This document shows, one piece after another, positions 1-7,373 of a stretch of 64,000 nt of DNA. Position 1 is the stretch's first letter. Every line of letters starts with the position of its first letter. The translations under genes were made by a program, and so were the position numbers. Source of the DNA: Nonomuraea sp. PA05 (GTDB taxonomy: Bacteria; Actinomycetota; Actinomycetes; Streptosporangiales; Streptosporangiaceae); contig NZ_VSEY01000022.1 in assembly GCF_008086045.1 (NCBI RefSeq), positions 124,001-188,000 on the forward strand, given 5' to 3'. Under the pieces are notes generated by a model, which searched no databases, was not told where the DNA came from, and saw nothing but the letters and a program-made list of their open reading frames with translations.

Positions 1-1
1 T

Positions 2-199
2 CTGCTGCACGCCGCCGCGCATGGCGTCAGTGCCGCCTTCCACACCCAGGCGCTGGAGATGGATCAGTTGCGCGAGTTCCTGCGTCAGCAGTTGTGCGGG
101 GCCGGCGCGTACCCACAGATGATCATGCGGCTCGGCGTCACGCTGGACGAGGACCAGGACTCCATCCGCCGTCCCTTGCCCGATGTCCTCGAGGAATGA
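2..199 (+). CDS. Acg-type nitroreductase, C-terminal fragment (cut by window edge)
   Basis: Only the last 65 codons lie in the window, ending in TGA at 197-199. The tail contains the segments HAAAHGVSAAFHTQALEM and GAYPQMIMRLGV. These match the C-terminus of the complete Acg-type protein encoded next door on the other strand, which has HPQMIIRFGYG near its end. Acg-family proteins are FMN-linked nitroreductase-fold proteins. Many belong to the hypoxia/dormancy regulon in mycobacteria. The N-terminus lies outside the window. The family call rests on this one alignment by eye. Confidence 0.7.
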   Translation: MLHAAAHGVSAAFHTQALEMDQLREFLRQQLCGAGAYPQMIMRLGVTLDEDQDSIRRPLPDVLEE

Positions 200-238
200 G
201 ACGCCGAGACGCACCACGTCCGCCTGCCTTGACGCGGG

Positions 239-1192
239 TCAGCCGGTTTCCAGCTCCGCCGCGGGGCGGCGCGGGCTACGGGCCACGTGCGGCCCGTAGC
301 CGAACCTGATGATCATCTGTGGGTGCCCGCGCCGGTGGTGCGGGTCGCGGCGGCGGCGCATGTCCCGCAGGTCGAGTGGCTGGTTCAGGAACGACGCCGA
401 CACGCCGTGCCTGGCGGCGACCAGGAGCAGCCGTTGCAGGGCCTGGCCGGCCCGCACCCAGTCGATGGGCCGGTCGCCCATCGTGGTGAGCACCGCGAGT
501 TGTGGCCGTTCCTCGAACCGCGCTTCCCCCTCCCGCCGCCCGAAGTCGCGGATCGGAGAGGGGTCCTTCAGGGCGTGCGGGCCGTGCACGTAGCCGGGCA
601 TGCCGTCGAACCGCGCACCCGGCATCGTCCACGCGGCCACCTCGGCGCGGTAGTCGTGGTCATGGGCGAGTTCGTCCTCGGCGATGGTGACGTAGTCGAG
701 CATGTCGAGCGTCGCCTGCCGGCCGAGCGGGACGAGATTCGTGCCCTCCCTGGCGGCCGCCCGCCGGAGCGCGGCCATCACCGCACGTGGCAGCCCGCGA
801 TCGGTGAAAGGGCTGCGGCTGGTGCGGCGCCCGGGGATGAGGTCGTACAGCTCACGATGCTCGTCCGGCACGGGCAGGGTCTCTCCCAGGCGTACGGCGG
901 CCAGCAACTCGGGCTCGTCCTCCGCGGACGGCAGCAGCCACACCATGGGCCGCTGTCCGGCCGTACGCACCGCCAGCCGCAGGTTGAGCAGCGCCGCGCC
1001 GCAGCTCACGTACTGGTTGCGGCCACGCGGATCGCTGACCCGCAACCGCCGGTCCGGATCGGCGAGCACCTCCACGTACTCCCGGCGGACCACTCGGAAG
1101 CGCCAGGGCTGCGTGTTGAGCACCGACGGCGCCTGACCGGCCGCCACCAGCAGTCGCCGGACGCCGAGTTCGGTAGTGAGCGAAGCGGACAT
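239..1192 (-). CDS. Acg-family nitroreductase-fold protein
   Basis: This 317-residue protein is close in length to mycobacterial Acg (about 330). It shows the family opening APSVLNTQPWRF (residues about 21-32) and the Arg-rich FMN-phosphate region near VLADPDRRLRVSDPRGR. The ATG at 1192 is preceded by GGAGGTG, so the start is well supported. Acg proteins bind FMN, but several lack nitroreductase activity and may sequester flavin; which applies here cannot be read from sequence. A DosR-like site (1262-1275) lies 70 bp upstream, and the DevR-like regulator gene follows upstream on the same strand. The gene is convergent with the truncated paralogue at the window edge. Confidence 0.85.
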   Translation of the reverse strand: MSASLTTELGVRRLLVAAGQAPSVLNTQPWRFRVVRREYVEVLADPDRRLRVSDPRGRNQYVSCGAALLNLRLAVRTAGQRPMVWLLPSAEDEPELLAAVRLGETLPVPDEHRELYDLIPGRRTSRSPFTDRGLPRAVMAALRRAAAREGTNLVPLGRQATLDMLDYVTIAEDELAHDHDYRAEVAAWTMPGARFDGMPGYVHGPHALKDPSPIRDFGRREGEARFEERPQLAVLTTMGDRPIDWVRAGQALQRLLLVAARHGVSASFLNQPLDLRDMRRRRDPHHRRGHPQMIIRFGYGPHVARSPRRPAAELETG

Positions 1193-1261
1193 GACGCACC
1201 TCCTGCCAGGTACGCTTCCGCACCCGCCGGTCTTACGGCAGTGTCGGACGGCCCTGCCCCA

Positions 1262-1275
1262 CCGCCGAAGGTCCC
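1262..1275 (-). promoter_or_regulatory. Candidate DevR/DosR box upstream of the Acg-type gene
   Basis: On the minus strand this reads GGGACCTTCGGCGG. The left half GGGAC and the central CTTCGG match the other sites in this window; the right half is degenerate. It lies about 70 bp upstream of the nitroreductase start. The assignment is inference, based on resemblance to the mycobacterial DosR motif GGGACTWWNGTCCC. Confidence 0.4.
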
Positions 1276-1293
1276 CAGGAAGTGGGTTTCACG

Positions 1294-1935
1294 TCATTCG
1301 CGCCGATCCGCGCGCAGCCGGGCGGCGAGGGCGGCGGCCTGGGTGCGGCGTTGCATGTCGAGCTTGGACAGCAGGTTGGAGACGTAGTTCTTGACCGTCT
1401 TCTCGGCCAGGAACATGCGCTCGCCGATCTGCCGGTTGGTCAGCCCCTCGCCGATGAGGCCGAGGATGTGGCGTTCCTGGTCGGTCAGGGCCGCGAGGGG
1501 GTCCTTCCTGGCGGCCTGGTCGCGCAGCCGTTGCAGCATGGCGGCGGTGGTCTGCGGGTCGAGCAGCGACTGGCCGGAGGCGACCGTGCGGACCGCGCCG
1601 ACCAGGTCGGAGCCGTGGATCTGCTTGAGCACGTAGCCGGCGGCCCCGGCCATCACCGCGTCGAACAGGGCGTCGTCGTCGGCGAAGGAGGTCAGCATCA
1701 GGCACGCCAGCCCCGGCAGCCGCGAGCGCGCCTCGCGGCAGACGTCCACGCCGCTGCCGTCGGGCAGCCGCACGTCCAGCACCGCCACGTCGGGCTTGAG
1801 CGCCGGGATGCGCGCGATCGCGGACTCCGCCGTGCCCGCCTCGCCGATCACCTCGATGTCGTCCTCGGAGTCCAGCAGCGCCGCGACGCCGCGGCGGACG
1901 ACTTCATGATCGTCGAGGAGGAACACGCGAATCAT
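1294..1935 (-). CDS. devR: DevR/DosR-like NarL-family response regulator
   Basis: 213 residues. The N-terminal receiver has the acidic pair DD (8-9), phospho-acceptor Asp54 in AVLDVRLPDG and the conserved Lys in GYVLKQI. The C-terminal LuxR-type helix-turn-helix has LTDQERHILGLIGEGLTNRQIGER and MFLAEKTVKNYVSNLLSKL segments. Both resemble M. tuberculosis DosR closely, nearly word for word in the DNA-binding helix. The start is the ATG at 1935, directly before the receiver's first strand. No sensor kinase gene is in the window, so its partner must be elsewhere. A perfect GGGACG/CGTCCC palindrome lies 37 bp upstream, which suggests autoregulation. It probably controls the USP, Acg, CBS, DoxX and ATPase genes around it. 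Confidence 0.9.
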   Translation of the reverse strand: MIRVFLLDDHEVVRRGVAALLDSEDDIEVIGEAGTAESAIARIPALKPDVAVLDVRLPDGSGVDVCREARSRLPGLACLMLTSFADDDALFDAVMAGAAGYVLKQIHGSDLVGAVRTVASGQSLLDPQTTAAMLQRLRDQAARKDPLAALTDQERHILGLIGEGLTNRQIGERMFLAEKTVKNYVSNLLSKLDMQRRTQAAALAARLRADRRE

Positions 1936-1971
1936 GCCCGCGACGCTATAGGACGTCGGGGATGGCGGATA

Positions 1972-1985
1972 GGGACGAACGTCCC
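1972..1985. promoter_or_regulatory. DosR-like palindrome between devR and sigma factor gene
   Basis: GGGACGAACGTCCC is a perfect inverted repeat (6-bp arms, 2-bp centre). It lies in the divergent promoter region between the devR-like gene (start 1935) and the sigma factor gene (start 2083). It matches the half-site and spacing of DosR boxes and is the best candidate for DevR autoregulation. It could serve either gene or both. Confidence 0.6.
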
Positions 1986-2082
1986 AGGACCGGGCCCGTC
2001 CCAAGGCCGGAGTCCGGGCCTTCCGGCGCTGTGCAGGCGGCGGTTTCCAGCGTGTCCTTGTGAGAGACACGAAGGAGCGACC

Positions 2083-2988
2083 ATGAGCGGCCCCGGGCAC
2101 TCGAAGGATCAGGTGGGCGACTACCTCGCCCGCATCGGTACCACCGCCCTGCTGAGCGCCGAAGAGGAGACAGCGCTCGCCAAGCGGATGGAAGCCGGCG
2201 CCCGCGCGGCTCGCCTGATCGAGCAGGGAATCGCGGATATCGAGCTGGAGTCCGTGGTCGCCTGCGGCCAGGCCGCCCGGGGGCACCTGATCGAGGCGAA
2301 CCTGCGGCTGGTGGTGTCCATCGCCAAGCGGTACGCGCACCGTGGCATGTCACTGGCGGACGTCATCCAGGACGGCAATCTCGGGCTCATCGAGGCCGTC
2401 GACCGCTTCGACCACACCCGGGGCAACCGGTTCTCCACGGTCGCCACCTGGTGGATCCGCAAGGCCATCCAGCGAGGGCTGGAACACGCGCACCCGGTGC
2501 GAGTGCCGATCGCCGTACTGGACCAGCTCGTCAAGATCAATCGAGCTGAGGCGCAGGCCACCCGCCGGCTGGGGCGCGCCCCCAGCGAGCGGGAGGTGGC
2601 GGAAGAGGCACAGCTGGAGCCGGCGAGACTGGTGGCGCTGCGGCGCCTGCCCTGGAACTGCCTCAGCCTCGACCTCGCCGTGGGGCAGGAACAGCAGCAG
2701 CACACGCTGGGGGACCTGGTGGAGGACCCCGGCCCGTCCACCGAGCTGCTCATCGAGCGCAAGGCGCTCAAGACGATGCTGGGGTCTCTCGTGGACGGGC
2801 TGGCGCCGCGGCAGGCGTTGATCACGCGGCTGCGGTTCGGGCTGGACGGGCACGACCGGCACACCACCCGTCAGATCGCCACGAAGCTGGGGCTGACGCC
2901 GCAGTGGGTCCGCTTACTCGAGAGGGAAGCGCTGGCCGGGATGCGTGGGGCGGGGAGCTCGTACGGGCTACGGGCGGAGGCGAGCTGA
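2083..2988 (+). CDS. Group 2 (HrdB/SigB-like) sigma-70 factor
   Basis: 301 residues. It contains a region 1.2-like start (DQVGDYLARIG) and region 2 with LIEANLRLVVSIAKRYAHRG, DVIQDGNLGLIEAVDRFD and FSTVATWWIRKAI, which recognise and melt the -10 element. Region 3 (HPVRVPIAVLDQL onward) and a region 4 helix-turn-helix near TTRQIATKLGLTPQWVRLLE (-35 contact) follow. It lacks the long N-terminal region 1.1 of the housekeeping factor, so it is a non-essential group 2 factor. The ATG at 2083 follows GAAGGAG. It is divergent from the DevR-like gene with a DosR-like palindrome in between, so it may link the dormancy response to a wider promoter set (inference). Confidence 0.9.
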   Translation: MSGPGHSKDQVGDYLARIGTTALLSAEEETALAKRMEAGARAARLIEQGIADIELESVVACGQAARGHLIEANLRLVVSIAKRYAHRGMSLADVIQDGNLGLIEAVDRFDHTRGNRFSTVATWWIRKAIQRGLEHAHPVRVPIAVLDQLVKINRAEAQATRRLGRAPSEREVAEEAQLEPARLVALRRLPWNCLSLDLAVGQEQQQHTLGDLVEDPGPSTELLIERKALKTMLGSLVDGLAPRQALITRLRFGLDGHDRHTTRQIATKLGLTPQWVRLLEREALAGMRGAGSSYGLRAEAS

Positions 2989-3041
2989 GCCGCGCCGACC
3001 TGAGACGGGTGAGGCCATGAAGTGCACGACGACCGGAGGCC

Positions 3042-4037
3042 TCACCAGGGATCCGACTCCGTGCCCGCGCGGAAACGACGAAGCCCGGCGTAGGCGTCGC
3101 GAGCGGTGATCTCACCGCTGAGCACCCGGTGGATGGTGCGGCAGATCGGCAGCTCCAGCCCGTGCCGGTCGCCCAGCTCCACTGCCACCGGGGTGGTGCG
3201 GACCCCTTCGGCCGTCATGACCATCCCCGCGAGCACGTCGTCGAGCTTGCGGCCCCTGCCGAGCTGCTCCCCGACGTGGCGGTTGCGGCTGTGCGGGCTC
3301 AGGCAGGTGGCCAGCAGATCGCCCAGACCGGTCAGCCCGGCGAACGTGGCCGCCCTGCCTCCCATCGCCACACCGAGCTGGGTGAGCTCGGCCAGTCCCC
3401 GCGTGATGATCGCGGCCCTGGTGTTGTCTCCCACCCCTAGACCCTCGGCCATGCCCGCGGCGATGGCGATGACGTTCTTCAGCGCGCCGCCGAGCTCGCA
3501 GCCCGCCACGTCATCGTTGAGGTAGACGCGCAACAGGCCGCGCTGGAAGGTCTCCTGCAACAGGCCCGCGACGGTCTCATTGCCGGTGGCGATCACCGTG
3601 GCGGCGGCCTTGCCCGCGAGGATCTCCCTGGCCAGGTTGGGGCCGGTGAGCGCGGCCGCGGGGTGACCGGGCAGCAGCTGCTCCACGAGCTGTGTCATGC
3701 GCAGGCCGCTCTCGTGCTCCAGCCCCTTGGCCAGGCTGACGACGGGGATCCACGGCGGTACGTGTTCGCGCGCCTCGCCGAGCACGCCGCGAAAGGCGTG
3801 TGAGGGAACACCCATGATGAGGATCTGCGCGCCGGCCGCCGCCTCCGCGAGGTTCCGGGTGGCGGTGAGGGCCACCGGCAGCGTGAAGCCGGGCAGGTAC
3901 ACCTGGTTGCGGTGCCTGTCGTTGATCTCCTCCGCGATGCTGGGATCGCGGGTCCAGAGCAGCACTTCGTGCCGCTTGCACAGGAGAGCGGCCAGCGTGG
4001 TGCCCCAAGAACCGGCACCGAGGATGGAAATTCTCAT
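3042..4037 (-). CDS. gpsA: Glycerol-3-phosphate dehydrogenase [NAD(P)+]
   Basis: 331 residues, normal for the family. It reduces dihydroxyacetone phosphate to sn-glycerol 3-phosphate for phospholipid synthesis. The N-terminal Rossmann motif is GAGSWGT (7-13). The central helix GALKNVIAIAAGMAEGLG carries the catalytic Lys. TGLGDLLATCLSPHSRNR and a C-terminal VELGDRHGLELPI segment are typical. I chose the ATG at 4037 because it sits directly before the first Rossmann strand. The GGGGAGG in front of it is very close to the ATG, so a longer N-terminus starting further upstream is possible. Actinomycetes usually have a second gpsA elsewhere. Confidence 0.92.
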   Translation of the reverse strand: MRISILGAGSWGTTLAALLCKRHEVLLWTRDPSIAEEINDRHRNQVYLPGFTLPVALTATRNLAEAAAGAQILIMGVPSHAFRGVLGEAREHVPPWIPVVSLAKGLEHESGLRMTQLVEQLLPGHPAAALTGPNLAREILAGKAAATVIATGNETVAGLLQETFQRGLLRVYLNDDVAGCELGGALKNVIAIAAGMAEGLGVGDNTRAAIITRGLAELTQLGVAMGGRAATFAGLTGLGDLLATCLSPHSRNRHVGEQLGRGRKLDDVLAGMVMTAEGVRTTPVAVELGDRHGLELPICRTIHRVLSGEITARDAYAGLRRFRAGTESDPW

Positions 4038-4162
4038 ACCTCCCCATTCCAGCCGCTCATCCGGAGGCGCACAGTGCCGATGGTCCCTGCCGGGGCGGGA
4101 CTTCGTCCTCTCTGCCGCGCCTGCCAAGGGCCAGGGCGGGCAGACGTTCGGCTCGGGCCTGA

Positions 4163-4177
4163 AGGACCTACGGCCCT
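4163..4177 (+). promoter_or_regulatory. Candidate DevR/DosR box upstream of USP gene
   Basis: AGGACCTACGGCCCT lies 55 bp before the universal stress protein start. It fits the same GGAC-N4-GGCCC pattern as the minus-strand reading of the site at 22692-22705. A weaker GGGACTTCGTCCT lies at 4097-4109, between gpsA and this site. Confidence 0.45.
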
Positions 4178-4231
4178 GCCCGGCACCTCCTCCTGCCCGG
4201 TCTGATGGGTGTCCTGACAGAGGAGGCCATC

Positions 4232-5083
4232 ATGATCGTTGTCGGTGTCGACGGATCCGTGCCTGGACGGGCCGCCGTCGACTGGGCGGCCAGCGACGCC
4301 GTTCGTCTGCACGTGCCCCTGCGGATCGTGCACGCGGTGGATCGCATGCCGCACCAGGTGGCGAGATTTCCGAACCCTGACCAGCCGGACTCTTTGCGGC
4401 GTGCCGGCCAGAAAGTTCTCAACGAGGCGCTGGCCTTGGTTCACGAGCGTCAGCCGGCCGTCGAGGTCGGCACGCGCCTGGTCGAGGGGTCGCCGGCCTC
4501 GGTCCTGCGCGAGGAGGCGAGGACGGCCGCGGAGCTGGTGGTGGGAAGCCGAGGGCTCGGCGGCCTGGCAGGTGCCCTGCTGGGATCGGTGAGCGACCAC
4601 GTCGCCGGCCACGCCGAGGGGCCCGTCGTGGTGGTCCGCGGCGTGCCAAGGCCCGTGCACGGACACGTCGTCGTGGGTCTGGACGGCTCGCCCGGATGCG
4701 AACCCGCCCTCACCTACGCCTTCAGGCAGGCGGCTCTGCGCGGAAGCGTCCTGCACGCGGTCCACGCCTGGACACTGCCGCCCCAGCGGTTCGGCATCGA
4801 AACGCCGCACGAGATGGACGATCTCCGCGCCTGCGGGCTGGCACTGCTGAGCTCGCTGCTGGAGACGTTCAAGAAGGAGTATCCGCAGGTCAAGGTCGTT
4901 GAAGAGGTTCCGTACGCGGCGCCGGTCAAGGCGCTCAGCAGGGCCGCGGACAAGGCCGATCTGCTGGTCGTCGGATCCCGTGGGCGCGGTGCGCTCGGCT
5001 CGGCCCTGCTCGGCTCCGTCAGCCGGGGGGTGCTCCATCACGCCGGCTGCACCGTGGCCGTGGTCCGACCGGCTTCCCGATGA
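4232..5083 (+). CDS. Tandem-domain universal stress protein (UspA family)
   Basis: 283 residues with two UspA domains. Domain 1 (about 1-135) opens IVVGVDGS and ends with the ATP-binding motif VVGSRGLGGLAGALLGS. Domain 2 (about 145-283) opens VVVGLDGSPG and ends VVGSRGRGALGSALLGS. Both have the G-2X-G-9X-G(S) nucleotide-binding signature. Tandem USPs of this size are typical DosR-regulon members in mycobacteria and bind ATP. GAGGAGG precedes the ATG at 4232 at proper spacing, which favours it over the in-frame codon at 4205. It neighbours a decayed CBS gene. Confidence 0.92.
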   Translation: MIVVGVDGSVPGRAAVDWAASDAVRLHVPLRIVHAVDRMPHQVARFPNPDQPDSLRRAGQKVLNEALALVHERQPAVEVGTRLVEGSPASVLREEARTAAELVVGSRGLGGLAGALLGSVSDHVAGHAEGPVVVVRGVPRPVHGHVVVGLDGSPGCEPALTYAFRQAALRGSVLHAVHAWTLPPQRFGIETPHEMDDLRACGLALLSSLLETFKKEYPQVKVVEEVPYAAPVKALSRAADKADLLVVGSRGRGALGSALLGSVSRGVLHHAGCTVAVVRPASR

Positions 5084-5105
5084 GCGACTGCTCAGCCGGG
5101 CGCCT

Positions 5106-5609
5106 TCATGAGGACGGTTGGGGCGGCCGGCACAGGAACGTCGCCGTGGGCACGGCGGCGTGCCGGGGGAGTACGGCCCGCCACCCCGGTATGCTGGCCG
5201 CCCAGCGCCGGGAGCGTGCACGAGTCCGCATCGACAAGGGCTTCCGCCGGGGCGGACGACCCCTCACACCCGCAGCCTCACAGCACTGCAGGCGGCCGTC
5301 GTGGTCGACGACCGCGAGCCGCTTGACGTCTCGCTCGTCCATCAGGCGTACGGCCTGAACCGCGGCGGCCGCGGGAGTGATGGTGATGGCGGGGCTGGTC
5401 ATCAGCTCGGCGGCGGTGTCGCCCTCGGCCTCCGACACCATGCCGATCACGTGGTCGTCGTCCAGCCCCGGGACGGCGCTGATGCCGCCGGCGATGTCCT
5501 TGAACGGGGTGGCGGCGAGGACGGAGACGACCTTGCTCGTCATCACGTCCTCGACGGTCCTACGCGTGCTTGCCTCCTTCGCGGTCACCCTCAGCAGCGA
5601 TCTGCTCAC
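5106..5609 (-). pseudogene. Decayed CBS-domain protein
   Basis: The frame is open for 167 codons, but the protein is a damaged CBS-pair. It begins with a normal VEDVMTSKVVSVLAATPFKDIA. It then lacks about seven residues before ISAVP, and most of the CBS1-CBS2 linker (VSEAEGDTAAELMTSPA joins what are normally distant parts). It stops matching after LAVVDHDGRLQ, where GIVSRADLL should follow. The last 60 residues are Arg/Pro-rich and unrelated. The intact paralogue at 21964-22629 shows what has been lost, including the BON domain. In-frame deletions have kept it open, so a short product could still be made. A DosR-like site sits 18 bp from its start. Confidence 0.7.
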
Positions 5610-5626
5610 CCCTTGGCTCCGAACGC

Positions 5627-5640
5627 GGGACGAAAGTCCT
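5627..5640. promoter_or_regulatory. DosR-like box upstream of the lipid synthase operon
   Basis: GGGACGAAAGTCCT is one base short of a GGGAC-N4-GTCCC palindrome. It lies 90 bp upstream of the acyl-CoA dehydrogenase start and 18 bp upstream of the divergent decayed CBS gene. It may be a relic of CBS gene control, or may bring the lipid synthase operon under DevR. Confidence 0.5.
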
Positions 5641-5729
5641 TCGAGGAAGGGTCCTCCGCGCCTGCCCCGGCCACGCCCCCAGACCTACGTTGTCGAGAAA
5701 CCCAGGCGGACTCCCAGAGGAGGCGGGCC

Positions 5730-7373
5730 ATGACGAGCGGACTCGACCTCGGAACACTTGACCTGATGCTGGAGGCGCTCGGCGACTTCGTGGCCGCGGC
5801 GCTGCCCGTCGAACGCATGCTGGAGCTGGATCGCGACGACCTCTGCCCGGAGGACACGGTCAGGCAGATGTGCGGCGACGAGCTGGGCGTTCAGCTCGCC
5901 TTCGTACCCGAGCAGTACGGCGGCATGGGCGGTGGCGCGTTCGACTCCTACCGCATCTGCGAGCGGCTGGCCAGGCTCGATCTGGGCCTGGCCACGTCGG
6001 TGTTCGCGACGTTCCTCGGCAGCGACCCGATCCTGTTCGGCGGTACCGAGGAGCAGAAGGAGCGCTGGCTCGGGCGGATCGCCAAGGAGGGCATCCTGTT
6101 CGCGTACGGCGCCACCGAGCCGGAGGCGGGCAGCGACCTGGGCGCGTTGCGCACCACGGCGACGCCGGTCGAAGGCGGTTACCGGCTCAACGGCCGAAAG
6201 CAGTGGATCAGCAACGGCTCCATCGCCGACGCCTGCTGCGTGCTGGCGCTCGCGCCCGGCGGGCCGTCCTGGTTCGTCCTGGAACGCGGCACGGAGGGTT
6301 TCACCGCGGCCGTTCCGGAGGACAAGCACGGCATCCGCCTGTCCAACACGGCGGCGCTCTACCTCGACGACGTGTTCGTCCCGGCGGAGAATCTGGTCGG
6401 ACTGACCGAGGGCAAGGGCCTGACCCAGGCCCAGAACGTCTTCGGCTACACCCGGCTGATGGTGGCGGCCTTCGGGCTCGGCGGCGGCTGGGAGGCGGCC
6501 GACCGGGCGATCCGCTACTCACTCGACCGCGTGCAGGCGGGCGCGCCTCTGGCCACGAAACAGGGCTACACGCACAAGCTGATCGTGCCGCACGTCGTAC
6601 GGCTGGAGGCCGCGCGGGCGTTCATCGAGGAGACCGCGGTCCGCCTCGACGCGGGCGAGGGCTCGCTCAACACCGAGGGCGCGATCGCCAAGTACCTGGC
6701 CAGCGAGGCGGGCAACGCCGCCGCCGAGGCCGCCATTCAGGCCCACGGCGGGTACGGCTTCACCAAGCCGTACCTGGTCGAGAAGATCAAGCGGGACGTG
6801 CGCATCACCACGATCTACGAGGGCACCTCCGAGATCCTGGAGATGACCATCGCCAGGGACCGCTGGCAGCAGCACCTCAAGACCCGCGGCACCTACCACG
6901 CCGACCTCGCCCGCCAGGTCGCCGCGCTGCCGTCCGAGACGGGTGCGGCCATCGCCGCCCTCGCCCTGGACAGCCTGGCCGCCGTCATGGAGGCGTGCCG
7001 CGCCGGACGGCTCACCCGCAACCAGCACGTCCTGTTGCGGCTCGGCGAGCTGATCGCCTACGGCGAGGCCGCGGGCAGCCTGGCCCGGCGCGCCGCCGCC
7101 GCGCTCGACGGCACGCTCCCGGACAAGGCCGACCGCCGCTTCGGCCCCGCCGCCCTCGCCGCCGTCAGCCGGATCTTCGCCCGCGAGGCCGCGATGAAGA
7201 TCGCCGAAGAGGGCGCGCGCTGGGTGCTCGGCGCGACGTCCACGGACGACGCCCCCGCCTTCGACGGCCTGCGCGCGCACGAGGCGCATCTCGCCCAGCG
7301 CGGCCTGCTCGCCGACATGGACCTGCTCGCGGACGTCCTGTACGGCCGCGCGGACCTCAAGGATTCACCATGA
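5730..7373 (+). CDS. Acyl-CoA dehydrogenase-like flavoprotein of the lipid synthase operon
   Basis: 547 residues. The N-terminal helical domain, the beta domain (YGATEPEAGSDLGAL, then RKQWISNG) and the C-terminal helical domain are complete. The catalytic base is present as Glu364 in IYEGTSEI. The C-terminal extension after about residue 390 makes it longer than classical medium-chain enzymes and resembles the group with an extra helical domain. GAGGAGGCGGGCC precedes the ATG at 5730. Its stop overlaps the PKS start (ATGA at 7370-7373), so it is translationally coupled to the synthase. It probably acts on the synthase's acyl product, either introducing a double bond or working as a trans enoyl reductase. 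Which of these is not visible. Confidence 0.88.
   Translation: MTSGLDLGTLDLMLEALGDFVAAALPVERMLELDRDDLCPEDTVRQMCGDELGVQLAFVPEQYGGMGGGAFDSYRICERLARLDLGLATSVFATFLGSDPILFGGTEEQKERWLGRIAKEGILFAYGATEPEAGSDLGALRTTATPVEGGYRLNGRKQWISNGSIADACCVLALAPGGPSWFVLERGTEGFTAAVPEDKHGIRLSNTAALYLDDVFVPAENLVGLTEGKGLTQAQNVFGYTRLMVAAFGLGGGWEAADRAIRYSLDRVQAGAPLATKQGYTHKLIVPHVVRLEAARAFIEETAVRLDAGEGSLNTEGAIAKYLASEAGNAAAEAAIQAHGGYGFTKPYLVEKIKRDVRITTIYEGTSEILEMTIARDRWQQHLKTRGTYHADLARQVAALPSETGAAIAALALDSLAAVMEACRAGRLTRNQHVLLRLGELIAYGEAAGSLARRAAAALDGTLPDKADRRFGPAALAAVSRIFAREAAMKIAEEGARWVLGATSTDDAPAFDGLRAHEAHLAQRGLLADMDLLADVLYGRADLKDSP

Noticed and set aside
2..1192. Convergent paralogues as an inverted repeat of a mobile element
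   Set aside because: The two nitroreductases are diverged at DNA level and no transposase or terminal repeats are seen.
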